DNA of 64,000 bases, from the NCBI GenBank assembly GCA_944324115.1, contig CALUVB010000003.1, positions 124,001 through 188,000 of the forward strand. The letters run 5' to 3'. This stretch comes from an uncultured Elusimicrobiales bacterium (lineage in GTDB: Bacteria > Elusimicrobiota > Elusimicrobia > Elusimicrobiales > Elusimicrobiaceae). Shown here in pieces: positions 40,501 through 48,671 of the stretch (position 1 is the first letter of the stretch; every line of letters starts with the position of its first letter). The notes below the pieces were generated by a model. That model searched no databases. It was not told the origin of the DNA and saw only the letters and a list, made by a program, of their open reading frames with translations. Position numbers and translations under genes: made by a program.

Positions 40501-42984
40501 TATTTGGGGCGGCGTATAGTCATTGTATTTCTGCGTGACGTAACAGCAGTAAATAAGACGATGCGTGATGTGCGCGGCGAACGGGAGAAATTTAAAAATG
40601 TATTTGAAAAGGGCCTGCTGCCGGCATTCATCTTAAATCACAAAGGGTACATTAATGTGATGAATAAAGCGGCCCGGGATATGTTCCGTTTTGATGAACA
40701 TGACCGCAACTTTTATCGTAACGTATATATCCGCCCTGCGCTGACGCTGGAAGTGCGCCGCAAGCTGCGCCGCGGAGAAAGTGCGTATATGGACTATTTG
40801 TTTGACTTTGATAAAGCTACGGCCAAATTCCCGGGGCGTATCCACGGAAAAGGCACCATGATGTTGCATGTGACGCTGGAGCCTTTCAACCGCAGAGATT
40901 GCCAAGATGGTACGGTAGAGGCGGATTATTTGGTTACGTTGGACCGTAGGGAGCGTGCCAACGGCCTCAATGGAGCTGCGCCTGTTATTAGACTCAAATC
41001 GCCCGCACCAAAAGCGCCGCGCCCGCCCCAGCCGCCGGCCGCCGTATTACTGCCCAATACGGAGCCTTATGTTATTTGCTCCTCTAAGTTTAAAATTACT
41101 TCTTGCAACGATTTATTCTGTTCTTTGTGTCAGCTGGGGCAAGAAGAACTCAAAGGACAGCCTTTGGTGAAATTATTCAGCCCTGACAGCATAGGACTGC
41201 TGATGGCGGATTTTAAGACGTTGGAGCAAAAAGGAGATATAGAAAACAGAGAGTATCGCATCTGTTTGGCCAGCGGGTTGGAGATGTCTCCCGTGCGCGT
41301 AAATGCGCTGCGGGCCCAAAACGGAAGCTATGTGTTTATTTTCCGTAATATGGCTTTGCAAAAGCAAATTATGTCTATCTTGCAGGAACGTTCTGCCCAG
41401 CTCAACGCGTTGCTGGAAGCGACAGACGGGGCCGTTTTCTCCGTGAAATACGAAGACGGAAAATTTGGCCGTATAGAGCAAGCCAATAAATTCTTGGCCC
41501 AGTTGATTGGTTATTCTCATGATGAGCTGACCGCCATGCCGTTTAAACAGTTGTTTACAGACCCTGACGGCAAGAATAAAGAAGAATTGGCGGAAACGTT
41601 TAAACGCGCCGCCAGTATGTTGGAGGAAAAGGGCCGCGCTTCATTTGGAGCTGTATTGTTTACCAAAGATAAACGCCGTATTGAAACTTCTATCACGCTG
41701 ACGCCGCTGGATATCCCGGGTAAAAATGCCGTGTTGGCTCTGGTGACGGATTTGTCTTCTTTGCTGGAGCGCATTTCCCATAATTCCAGGGAAGCGCTGG
41801 AGCTGCGCAGCGTGAGGCAATCTTTGCCAGGACTGTATTTGAAAACGGATACGGAAGGATTGGTGCTGGAGGTGTCTTCCAATTTGCCTTATTTGACGGA
41901 AAAAGAAGCGGAGGATTTGTTTTTAGGCAAACGCCCGAATCAATATTGGCCGGAAGATGCCGCCTCAAAAGAAGTATTTGCCATAAAAGAAGCTATTAGT
42001 ATCAATATTAATACGACGTTTGAGTTTGACTGGGAATACGGCGGCAAACGTCATTTCTTTGAGGCTGTTTGTACGCCTATTGCAGAACGGGAAGAAGTGG
42101 TGATCTGGGTGCGTGATGTAACAGAACGCCAAACCCATGAACGCCACATTCGTCAACTCTATGATATCAGCAATGAAAATAAGTCCACCATTACGCAGCA
42201 GGTGGATAAAATACTGGATTTCGGGAAAAAAGTATTTCAGGCAGATGTTGGCATTGTTTTGCGCTTCCGGGAATCTAACCAAGACGAGCAAACAGTGGTA
42301 TATGCCACCCCGAATCCTTTCAATATTGAACGTTATATGGTGTTCCCTGTAGAAGAATGTTTATTTGATGTGCGTGATGACAATGTGGTCGTGTTTGCGG
42401 ATTTGGCCAATACGAATTGCAAACGTTGCATTCACAAAGAGAAAAACTTCGGCTCTTTGATTGCGGCTCCTTTGTATGTGGGCGGCAAAGTGGCGGGCGC
42501 TTTGTGCTTTGCTTCCCGCGCACCCAAAGCCCATTTCGTGGAAGGAGCGGAGGAACTGATAGGCATCATGTCCCGTATTTTAAGTCTGCGCATTGAGCTG
42601 CGCGAAGCCAGCAAAACGCTGGGCGAATCAGCACAGAGTTTTATCCGTACGCTGGAATATGTGGATTTGCCGGCCGTAGTGCTGGATTTGCAATACCGTG
42701 TCAAATATGCCAATGAAGTGTTTTTGCTCTCTACGGGCCGGCGGAGACAGACGGCGGAGAACAGAGAATTCTTTGATGAATTTATCCGTCTTTCTGACGG
42801 CGGCCGCCGTGCGTTTGAAACAGCCAGCAAAAATGCTTCAGGAAATGCTTTCCAAGTAAAATTAGACTTGGTAGATGAAATGGGCAAATATACGGCAACC
42901 AGCTGGGACGTATTCCTCATCAAAGATATTAAAGGAGAAGTGGAGGGATATGGATTGATTGGCGTGCGCCATAAAATGGCGTAA
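37597..42984 (+). CDS. Giant multi-PAS/GAF protein without output domain
   Basis: A 1795-aa protein made of about thirteen PAS domains plus one GAF. PAS starts seen: residues ~21, ~130, ~263, ~386, ~511, ~628, ~743, ~875, and more near 1000, 1150, 1270, 1410 and 1690; the GAF lies at ~1525-1675. Units 263-743 repeat closely (AILDNVPLGIYTR, AIVENAPIGLYAR, AILDNAPLAIYAR, SILDNAPVAIYAY) every ~115-125 residues and end in VTEKKEQE-type PAC linkers, so they arose by tandem duplication. No transmembrane segment, histidine kinase, GGDEF, EAL or methyl-accepting domain is visible. The GAF contains CKRCIHKE near 1608. GAGG precedes ATG 37597. Role unknown; a sensory scaffold is the inference. Confidence 0.88.
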   Translation: MANKFFSFFSKNENTSQFFQQLQAWLDLLPCAACILNEKGEVLFANERMGAVSGFGAQALKGQNLSKYGLTLPEIQNLLDKKGPASLMKELVTKNMESVYMNVSASRLPDTPYSIVTFDAAPQYRQLFKEKNFLKSIVDNYPFAITVQDRKGVCVVWNEKAEKMFGQPAAAALGHKISQLLPEQMRGALDVLDKEVKDKKQNRSGQHMSFKNARGRETILSVTKVPTFDTSGEVLTILTVYEDITARRAQEEDLLQTRNLLQAILDNVPLGIYTRTIDGVMTFFNKQSQTVFAETEPKYANAPHPKQNAAIVRQYADRERQILEEGKMREYPDEIYLSRDGREKIIHMIKVPLRHAGPDPLVLSIVEDVTKRREQEREIIKANSFLSAIVENAPIGLYARTKEGKMLLRNKKCEQIFGTSGNHFDDQGSLPHETKEQVSGYLNREAQVLELGKPMEIPEEPYVTEDGKHLLLNMVKVPVSDAEGNPEFVITMVEDVTEKKEQERRLVEAKNFQQAILDNAPLAIYARGVGQAASFVNRKALEMFPQEYIYKEENDFYGEREKELFRQGKIVDIPEEEYITKKGTKILLHLIKAPIYDKEGKPLMMLSIAEDITDKRDKERKLTEAQNLQQSILDNAPVAIYAYDVNHRICFYNKEADHLFPGELNSPDDSNGYNLREEEIFKHGKIVEIAEEEYQRKDGKKILLHLTKAPVFDSEGKPLMVLTIANDITQKKQQEIEIRESKNFLQNVVDNLPIALSVKRSDGEYIVWNKKSEDLFGVLAKDVIGKDNYRTDITKEQAEFMRESDNKVFESRRELNIAQELISTPTEGVKIMHTVKTPLYKADGTPDYLLNVSEDITAKTKMEKQIREAGEKNSLLVENAREGILILEDYKVIYANRAACRALGYETVEEIVRRPLLDFVAADHQIFAKDKYESVINGLEGSADPVQLHLVKKSGALAEVEFAAMASKYLGRRIVIVFLRDVTAVNKTMRDVRGEREKFKNVFEKGLLPAFILNHKGYINVMNKAARDMFRFDEHDRNFYRNVYIRPALTLEVRRKLRRGESAYMDYLFDFDKATAKFPGRIHGKGTMMLHVTLEPFNRRDCQDGTVEADYLVTLDRRERANGLNGAAPVIRLKSPAPKAPRPPQPPAAVLLPNTEPYVICSSKFKITSCNDLFCSLCQLGQEELKGQPLVKLFSPDSIGLLMADFKTLEQKGDIENREYRICLASGLEMSPVRVNALRAQNGSYVFIFRNMALQKQIMSILQERSAQLNALLEATDGAVFSVKYEDGKFGRIEQANKFLAQLIGYSHDELTAMPFKQLFTDPDGKNKEELAETFKRAASMLEEKGRASFGAVLFTKDKRRIETSITLTPLDIPGKNAVLALVTDLSSLLERISHNSREALELRSVRQSLPGLYLKTDTEGLVLEVSSNLPYLTEKEAEDLFLGKRPNQYWPEDAASKEVFAIKEAISININTTFEFDWEYGGKRHFFEAVCTPIAEREEVVIWVRDVTERQTHERHIRQLYDISNENKSTITQQVDKILDFGKKVFQADVGIVLRFRESNQDEQTVVYATPNPFNIERYMVFPVEECLFDVRDDNVVVFADLANTNCKRCIHKEKNFGSLIAAPLYVGGKVAGALCFASRAPKAHFVEGAEELIGIMSRILSLRIELREASKTLGESAQSFIRTLEYVDLPAVVLDLQYRVKYANEVFLLSTGRRRQTAENREFFDEFIRLSDGGRRAFETASKNASGNAFQVKLDLVDEMGKYTATSWDVFLIKDIKGEVEGYGLIGVRHKMA

Positions 42985-43005
42985 TTGCTGCCTCTGGTAT
43001 GTTAG

Positions 43006-43041
43006 ATACAGCGGACAAGAAATCTTGTCCGCTGTATTTTT
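43006..43041 (+). terminator. Terminator after the PAS gene
   Basis: ATACAGCGGACAAGA (43006-43020) and TCTTGTCCGCTGTAT (43023-43037), a perfect 15-bp stem with T tail. Confidence 0.93.
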
Positions 43042-43211
43042 GGGATACACTATGATGGGCAACGTAACGTTCTGCGCAAAAGAAGGCGTCTTTGGGAGTG
43101 CTTTGGCGGAGGCGTGTCCCGTGTATATTGTAATGGGGAAAAACGTCTGTATGTGCAGGAATGTAGTGTAAGAACGTGCCGGCGGAAAATATGGTGTTTG
43201 GGTGCTGCGTC

Positions 43212-43252
43212 AATAAAAATCCCGCTCCGGGATCATAACGGAGCGGGATTAA
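43212..43252 (-). terminator. Terminator after SlyD-like gene
   Basis: AATCCCGCTCCG (43218-43229) and CGGAGCGGGATT (43239-43250); on the minus strand a TTTTTATTG tail follows. Confidence 0.9.
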
Positions 43253-43265
43253 CGGCACAGCTTGT

Positions 43266-43682
43266 TTAATTGATTTCTTTTATTTCAACTTCAAAAGTTA
43301 AATCTTTTCCAGCCAGCGGGTGATTAAAGTCTAAGGTAATTTCTTTGTCAGAGATTTCTTTTACAATAGCCCGGAAAGTGTGCCCTTCATTACTGGCGCC
43401 TACCATATCGCCCACTTTAAGCTGTTCGGCGTTCATGATAGCTTCTTTGGGTACTCGTTTAATTGCTTCCTGCAGTACCGGGCCATACGCTTTTTCCGCT
43501 TTGATTTTTACGGTTTTTTTCTCACCGATATTCATTTTTTCTAATTCTTCTTCTAAACCTTGTATAATTTGCCTGGCCCCATGGGTATATTCCAACGGGC
43601 CGCGTCCGGCGGAAGTATCCTGCACTTTCCCTTCTACGGTAAGCGTATAATCAAATTTTACTTTGGAACCTTGTTTAATCAT
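43266..43682 (-). CDS. SlyD-like FKBP peptidyl-prolyl isomerase
   Basis: A 138-aa protein with an FKBP fold split by an insert-in-flap domain: VKFDYTLTVEGKVQDTS, GARQIIQGLEEELEKMNIGEKK, KAYGPVLQEAIKRVPKEAI, and the closing DFNHPLAGKDLTFEVEIKEI. This is the SlyD/FKBP-type arrangement, without the His-rich metal tail of E. coli SlyD. It catalyses prolyl isomerisation and acts as a chaperone in the cytoplasm. GGAG precedes ATG 43682. Single gene. Confidence 0.94.
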   Translation of the reverse strand: MIKQGSKVKFDYTLTVEGKVQDTSAGRGPLEYTHGARQIIQGLEEELEKMNIGEKKTVKIKAEKAYGPVLQEAIKRVPKEAIMNAEQLKVGDMVGASNEGHTFRAIVKEISDKEITLDFNHPLAGKDLTFEVEIKEIN

Positions 43683-44079
43683 TTCTGTCTCCTTTTGCCG
43701 CAGGTAATCCCGGGACTGCTTTTATTGTAACATTTCCGTTTCTGCTTGTGGGAATTGGCTTGTTTGAAATCATGGAAAGACCCTCGCCCGGGGAAGGGCG
43801 GGGGAGGCTCAACATGTTGGGCTTGGGGGACAAAACGCTATCCCCAAAACCTGCTCCGTTTATCGTATTTTTTCACTTTCAGCGGAGTTTGGCAAGGCGT
43901 AAAAAGGGCTAAATGGGTAGGAATAGAGGGTGCGGTTGTTTGCTGTTTCGGTTCTTCAAATAAAAGAAAAAGACAATAAGATGACAGATGGTTTAGGGGT
44001 GTTTCTGTTTTCCAAGGGACAGAAAGGGATAATCAAAGCGCAGGTGACTTTGGGGGTTGCTTTGGACAACGGAAAATAA
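43683..44079. other. Intergenic between SlyD-like gene and guaC
   Basis: About 400 bases. It holds an extended -10 for the SlyD-like gene (minus strand TG-T-TACAAT just upstream of the ATG region) and a GC-rich inverted repeat near 43788-43810. A 77-codon plus-strand ORF (43746) has no ribosome site or protein-like composition. Nothing else is supported. Confidence 0.45.
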
Positions 44080-44109
44080 AAAGACGCCGCTTAAAAAGGC
44101 GGCGTCTTT
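44080..44109 (-). terminator. Terminator after guaC
   Basis: AAAGACGCCGC (44080-44090) and GCGGCGTCTTT (44099-44109); T run on both strands, 13 bases from the guaC stop. Confidence 0.9.
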
Positions 44110-44121
44110 CCTATAAACATT

Positions 44122-45228
44122 TTATTTTTCTTCGCCAAAAATAGTATTCAGTTGCCTGTTTACCCGGTAGAAAGTGGCGCATTTGGGCATGTCTTTTAAA
44201 CGTTTGGCCCCAATGTAGGTCATACAGCTGCGCAATCCGCCCAAAATGCTCAGCAGGGTTTGTTCAATCGGCCCGCGGAATGGTATTTCCACCACCTTTC
44301 CCTCGCTGGCGCGGTATTTTTTCATACCGCCGTAATGGGCTTGTTGCGCATACAAAGAGCTCATACCGTAGAATTTTTTGAATTGGCGTTCTTCTATGTG
44401 CAGCGCACATGTTTTTTCGTCAACAAAATCCACTTCACCCGTTTGGAAGCGTTTGGTGCACAACTCTCCGGCGCTTTCTTCGTGTCCGGCCAACATGCCT
44501 CCCAGCATTACAAAATCAGCCCCGGCGCAAAAACTTTTGCACACATCTCCTGGTACCGTGCAGCCTCCGTCGGCGCAAATCATACCGCTTACGCCATGGG
44601 CGGCATCGGCGCATTCAATTACGGTGGAGAATTGAGGCCGCCCCACGCCGGTCAGCTTGCGCGTGGTGCATACGGAACCGGGGCCAATGCCCACTTTGAC
44701 GATATCGGCTCCGCTCAAAATCAAATCTTCCGTCATATCGCCGGTGACGACGTTGCCTGCCATAATCAAACTTTCCGGCCAGGCTTGGCGGACTTTTTTT
44801 ACATAATCCACCAAGTAAGGAGAATATCCATTGGCTACGTCTATGCAAATATTGTTTATTAAACCGCTGGACATGACTGCATTTAATTTTTCAAAGTCTG
44901 CTTCTGATACGCCGGAACTGACAAAAAGCAAGTCATTGTTCCCAAATAATTTTATATTGTCTTTTAAGAAAGAGAGAATTTCTTCCGCGGCGTAGTGTTT
45001 GTGCAAGGCGGTAAATAATTTTTGTTTTTGCATTTGCCGGGCAATTTCCATTGTGCCGGTGGTGAACATGTTGGCCGCGACGACTCCGGTGGCTTCTATA
45101 GAGCGAGGACACCATTTAAAGCTGTATTTGCGAATAATATCTACCTGTGAGCGCGAAGCCAATGCTGAGCGTTTGGGACGCAGCAATACGTCACAGTAAT
45201 CCAACTGTATATCGTCTTGAATTCTCAT
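44122..45228 (-). CDS. guaC: GMP reductase
   Basis: A 368-aa enzyme close to E. coli GuaC over its whole length: MRIQDDIQLDYCDVLLRPKRS, CIDVANGYSPY, GADIVKVGIGPGSVCTTRK with the catalytic Cys, FVMLGGMLAGHEESAGE, and RGPIEQTLLSILGGLRS. It reduces GMP to IMP with NADPH. The CBS pair of IMP dehydrogenase is absent. GGAGGAGAA precedes ATG 45228; the frame runs 58 codons further upstream without support. Divergent from the three-pilin operon. Confidence 0.96.
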   Translation of the reverse strand: MRIQDDIQLDYCDVLLRPKRSALASRSQVDIIRKYSFKWCPRSIEATGVVAANMFTTGTMEIARQMQKQKLFTALHKHYAAEEILSFLKDNIKLFGNNDLLFVSSGVSEADFEKLNAVMSSGLINNICIDVANGYSPYLVDYVKKVRQAWPESLIMAGNVVTGDMTEDLILSGADIVKVGIGPGSVCTTRKLTGVGRPQFSTVIECADAAHGVSGMICADGGCTVPGDVCKSFCAGADFVMLGGMLAGHEESAGELCTKRFQTGEVDFVDEKTCALHIEERQFKKFYGMSSLYAQQAHYGGMKKYRASEGKVVEIPFRGPIEQTLLSILGGLRSCMTYIGAKRLKDMPKCATFYRVNRQLNTIFGEEK

Positions 45229-45307
45229 AAATTTCTCCTCCCCGGCTGATAGGCTCTGTAATGATCGGACCGCTACATATGATAGCAAATTTACTCTGTG
45301 GACAGAG

Positions 45308-45336
45308 TTGGCAAGGGGGGAGGATTTAGTTATAAT
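45308..45336 (+). promoter_or_regulatory. Promoter of the three-pilin operon
   Basis: TTGGCA (45308-45313), 17-base spacer, TATAAT (45331-45336). An in-frame ATG at 45308 lies in the promoter itself and is not a start. Confidence 0.8.
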
Positions 45337-45379
45337 AATAAAGAAAGAGCCGTATTTGATATTTGCAGACGGAGCGTTT

Positions 45380-45853
45380 ATGAGTATTTTTTCTGCCGGC
45401 AAACGGGCCGGGTTTACCTTGATAGAATTATTGGTGATTGTGATGATTTTAGGGGTTTTGTCCTCTATCGCGCTGCCGCAGTACCGCCGTTCTGTGGAAC
45501 GGGCCCGGGTGGCGGAAGCCTTGACGATGATCCGGGCGATTTACGATTCTTGTGAGCGTTTGGCCTGGGAAAATCAAAAGGATAACTGTGGGGCGGCGGT
45601 GCTGTCCGGAGATGCCAATTTCCGCAAGCTGGATATTACCGCCAAAGGGACATTTAATGCAAATGCCACCATGCTCTCTACGGAAAATTTTTCTTACCAA
45701 TTAGGCAATCCTATAGTGGCTACCGCTTTGAAGGGGGATTACCGGGGGGCCACAATCACATTTGACGGGCAAACGTTTACCTGTACATCTGCCAGCGGAG
45801 AGGAAGGCTCCCGTGCGTGCAGTGTATGGGGGGCCGCTACTTGGAATGAGTGA
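45380..45853 (+). CDS. Type IV pilin-like protein, first of three
   Basis: A 157-aa prepilin: 11-residue leader ending RAG, then [37 protein letters not shown]. Head with four Cys (SCERLAW, DNCGAAV, FTCTSA, RACSVW). ATG 45380 has GGAG 5 bases upstream. It is followed after 7 bases by a second pilin with which it shares the AxxMIRAIYDSCERL/SMYDSCQRL helix end, so the two are probably duplicates. Confidence 0.92.
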   Translation: MSIFSAGKRAGFTLIELLVIVMILGVLSSIALPQYRRSVERARVAEALTMIRAIYDSCERLAWENQKDNCGAAVLSGDANFRKLDITAKGTFNANATMLSTENFSYQLGNPIVATALKGDYRGATITFDGQTFTCTSASGEEGSRACSVWGAATWNE

Positions 45854-45860
45854 GGTGGGT

Positions 45861-46316
45861 ATGAATAGAAAGGGTTTTACGTTAATGGAATTGCTGTCAG
45901 TGGTTGTTATTATTGGCGTGTTGTCGTCTATTGCGCTGCCTCAGTACCGCAAAGTTGTGGAGAAGGGGCGCTTTACCAAGGCGCAGGTCATGGCTAAATC
46001 TATGTATGATTCCTGTCAGCGTTTGATAGCGGAATGGGGCGTGGAAGATTATTCGGCATTGCCTTCCCAAGCCAAAAAACTTTCCCGTTTGGATATCGGC
46101 AGTCAAGATTTGCTGCCCAATGGTTTTTCTTTGAACGTAAACAGCAATCTCATTTCGGGAGCCGGATACGAGTATGTACTAACGGGAAATTGCGTGATTG
46201 ATATTAAAAAGGTGGAAGGAAATTATGCCGGTGTTACCGTCAAATACAATGGGCAGGATTTTTATGATTGCAGCGATGGTGGAAACGGCGCCTGCGATAT
46301 TTATGGGTTAGATTAG
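45861..46316 (+). CDS. Type IV pilin-like protein, second of three
   Basis: A 151-aa prepilin with a short 5-residue leader (MNRKG) and FTLMELLSVVVIIGVLSSIALPQYRKVVEKGRFTKAQ. Head with Cys in DSCQRL, GNCVIDI, YDCSDGGNGACDIYG. The ATG is preceded by GAGGTGGG. Closest to the first pilin of the operon; the third follows after 9 bases. Confidence 0.92.
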   Translation: MNRKGFTLMELLSVVVIIGVLSSIALPQYRKVVEKGRFTKAQVMAKSMYDSCQRLIAEWGVEDYSALPSQAKKLSRLDIGSQDLLPNGFSLNVNSNLISGAGYEYVLTGNCVIDIKKVEGNYAGVTVKYNGQDFYDCSDGGNGACDIYGLD

Positions 46317-46325
46317 GAAAAAGAT

Positions 46326-46880
46326 ATGCGGAAAAATCAAACAAATTGGAAGCAGTTTCGGCTCCCTGGTGACCGCCGGGGATTTACCTTGATGGAGATT
46401 TTGGTTTCCGTCATGATTTTGGCTATTTTGATCACTATGTCTGTGCCAATGTATGAGCGTGCGGTGGAGAAATCCCGCTTAGCGGAAGTGAGCGCGCTGC
46501 TCAAACGGGTGGGAGAATCCAAATTGCGTACGATGGACAGCATGGATTTAATTAATTATACTTCCGGCAGTTTTGGTTTGAATCAGTTGGATATTGCCGT
46601 GCCAAGCAGCGAAGACTTTTCCTTTAGTCTTTATCCTTCTTCTTATCCTAATGCCGTCTGTGCCAAACGCAGCCGGGGCGATAATAGCGGTACGGTATTT
46701 TTGTATTTGGGGGAAACGGCGCCGGATTATTGTGCCACGTCGTCTTCCAGCGTATATAATACATCTGTCTGCGCGGAGTTTCGCTCCAGCGGGCGGAAGT
46801 TGTTTTGCCAGAATAAAAGCGGTACCAATAGCTGCGAGGCGTATGGCCTGTCCAGCTACAATGTAGGCTCTTGTAATTAA
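46326..46880 (+). CDS. Type IV pilin-like protein, third of three
   Basis: A 184-aa prepilin: 19-residue leader ending DRRG, FTLMEILVSVMILAILITMSVPMYERAVEKSRLAEVS. It is more divergent than its two neighbours (MPMYER in place of LPQYRK), with a Ser-rich head and six Cys near the C-terminus. AGGAAAAAGAT precedes the ATG. Terminal gene of the operon. It could be a minor pilin that initiates assembly with the other two. Confidence 0.9.
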   Translation: MRKNQTNWKQFRLPGDRRGFTLMEILVSVMILAILITMSVPMYERAVEKSRLAEVSALLKRVGESKLRTMDSMDLINYTSGSFGLNQLDIAVPSSEDFSFSLYPSSYPNAVCAKRSRGDNSGTVFLYLGETAPDYCATSSSSVYNTSVCAEFRSSGRKLFCQNKSGTNSCEAYGLSSYNVGSCN

Positions 46881-46900
46881 TAATACCGTTGTTTGATTTG

Positions 46901-46926
46901 ACCCCGCTTTTCGGCGGGGTTTTTTA
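46901..46926 (+). terminator. Terminator of the pilin operon
   Basis: CCCCGC (46902-46907) and GCGGGG (46914-46919), with six T residues. Confidence 0.9.
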
Positions 46927-47080
46927 TGCAACAAATCAATGGTGCAAGAAATATTTATGGTACCATTTGGGAGTTGCCGCACATGACTAAGACGGAAGAA
47001 AAGAGGCGAATATTTCCCAAGCAGACGGCTTGTGCGGCGCCAAAGGCAAAAACTGCGTCAGACAGAGAGGAGTCAGAAAA

Positions 47081-47908
47081 TTAGTTGATTTTGCTGTGGG
47101 GGGGAATATCCTGGGTAATCCATTTGTTTGCGCCAATGACAGAGCCTTTCCCTATGGTCACATTGCCTAAAATAGTAGTCTCGGCATAAATAATGACGTC
47201 GTCTGCAATATGGGGGTGGCGTTGTATTCCTTTTACGGGGTGTCCGTTTTTATCCAGAGGAAAGCTTTTTGCACCCAGCGTAACCCCTTGATATAATTTT
47301 ACCCGTGCGCCGATGACGCAAGTTTCCCCAATGACAACGCCGGTGCCGTGGTCAATAAAAAACGCCGGCCCTATTTGGGCCCCCGGGTGAATATCTATGC
47401 CAGTTAGGCTGTGCGCATGCTCTGTAATAATGCGCGGCACAATGCGTACGCCTTGTTTATATAAGAAATGAGCCATACGTTGATAGGTGATGGCTAAGAC
47501 ACCCGGATAGCAAAGCAGGGTTTCTATTTCATTTATTGCGGCGGGGTCTCCTTCGTAGGCAGCCCGAATGTCAGACACCAGCAGTTTTTGTATTTTTGGC
47601 AATTCATTTACAAAGTTTTGGGTGATTTGTGCTGCTCGGCGGCGGCAGGCGGCGCAGTCTGTTTTTTTGTGGCACAAGAGGCAGAAAGAGTGCAAAATTT
47701 GTTGTTCCAATCCTTCTGCACATTGGGCCAGCAAGCGCGGCTGGTCTTGGCGCATGGTGTGGAGCGAATACTGGCACAACAATACCTGAAATCCTTCAAA
47801 AATCCGCACTACATCAGCGGCTGCGGGAATGTGGGCGGCTTTGTCGTAAAAATTCTGGTCAAAGTTGTTTTGAAGGATCTGGGTGATGTCAGAATAATCC
47901 GCAGACAT
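47081..47908 (-). CDS. cysE: Serine O-acetyltransferase (EpsC/SatA type)
   Basis: A 275-aa enzyme: helical N-terminal part with a Cys cluster (CHKKTDCAACRRRA, residues ~78-92), then the left-handed beta-helix with catalytic His/Asp in DIHPGAQIGPAFFIDHGTGV, and YQGVTLGAKSFPLDKNG, GIQRHPHIADDVIIYAETT. It makes O-acetylserine for cysteine synthesis. ATG 47908 follows AGAGAA, 10 bases after the lptB stop, so it is the last gene of the Kdo/Lpt operon. The Cys cluster may be a metal site, unusual for the family. Confidence 0.92.
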   Translation of the reverse strand: MSADYSDITQILQNNFDQNFYDKAAHIPAAADVVRIFEGFQVLLCQYSLHTMRQDQPRLLAQCAEGLEQQILHSFCLLCHKKTDCAACRRRAAQITQNFVNELPKIQKLLVSDIRAAYEGDPAAINEIETLLCYPGVLAITYQRMAHFLYKQGVRIVPRIITEHAHSLTGIDIHPGAQIGPAFFIDHGTGVVIGETCVIGARVKLYQGVTLGAKSFPLDKNGHPVKGIQRHPHIADDVIIYAETTILGNVTIGKGSVIGANKWITQDIPPHSKIN

Positions 47909-47918
47909 GGTGTTCTCT

Positions 47919-48638
47919 TTACATTTTAAAATCTTCACCCAAGTAGAGGCGTCTGGCATTGGGGTCGTTTAAAAGGGTGTTCTGGTCTCCTTCCACCAGT
48001 ATTTTCCCATCGTATATCAAATACGCCCGTTCCGTCAGCGGCAGGGTTTCGCGCACATTGTGGTCCGTGATTAATACGCCGATTCCTTTATCTTTCAGTT
48101 TGAAAATCATATGGCGCAAATCGGATACGGTAATCGGGTCAATTCCCACAAAAGGTTCGTCAAGCAGAATAATTTTTGGATTGCTGATCATGCAGCGTGC
48201 AATTTCCATGCGGCGTTTTTCTCCGCCGGAAAGAGTCCAGGCTTTTTGGCGGGCCAGTTTGGTGAGGCCAAATTCCGACAGCAGAGCGTCTACGCGGCGT
48301 TTTTGTTCTTGTTTGTCTTCTAAAATGCGTTCCAATACGGCAAGCAGGTTTTCTTCTACGGTGAGGCCCTTAAAAATAGTCGGCTCTTGGGCTAAATAGC
48401 CCAGCCCGTGCCGCGCCCGTTCATACATAGGCAGAGAGGTCACGTCTTCCTGGTCTATGAATACGCGGCCTTTGGTCGGACGGATAAACCCCACCATCAT
48501 ATAAAACGTAGTTGTTTTTCCTGCGCCGTTGGGGCCCAACAGCCCGACGATTTCGCCGGATTTGACGTGAATGTCCACCCCTTTTACTACCATGCGGTCT
48601 TTATATACTTTTACGACATTATCACTGCGAAGTTCCAT
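47919..48638 (-). CDS. lptB: LPS export ABC ATPase
   Basis: A 239-aa ATPase: Walker A GLLGPNGAGKTTTFYMMVG, YLAQEPTIFKGLTVEENL, signature TLSGGEKRRMEIARCM, Walker B IILLDEPFVGIDPITV, and switch ITDHNVRETL. The LptB-type Q-loop and GVLITDHNVRETL wording are distinctive. It drives LPS extraction with LptFG, which are not in this window. AGGATAAAGAT precedes ATG 48638. Confidence 0.96.
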   Translation of the reverse strand: MELRSDNVVKVYKDRMVVKGVDIHVKSGEIVGLLGPNGAGKTTTFYMMVGFIRPTKGRVFIDQEDVTSLPMYERARHGLGYLAQEPTIFKGLTVEENLLAVLERILEDKQEQKRRVDALLSEFGLTKLARQKAWTLSGGEKRRMEIARCMISNPKIILLDEPFVGIDPITVSDLRHMIFKLKDKGIGVLITDHNVRETLPLTERAYLIYDGKILVEGDQNTLLNDPNARRLYLGEDFKM

Positions 48639-48671
48639 ATCTTTATCCTGTGGTATGACGCAGCCAGGCGT

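Noticed and set aside
43746-43979. 77-codon plus-strand ORF in the intergenic before guaC
   Set aside because: No ribosome site, Trp/Gly-rich random composition, overlaps GC-rich inverted repeat; no sign of selection for coding.
45308-45379. ATG 45308 as start of the first operon pilin
   Set aside because: It overlaps the -35 hexamer and there is a good GGAG before ATG 45380.
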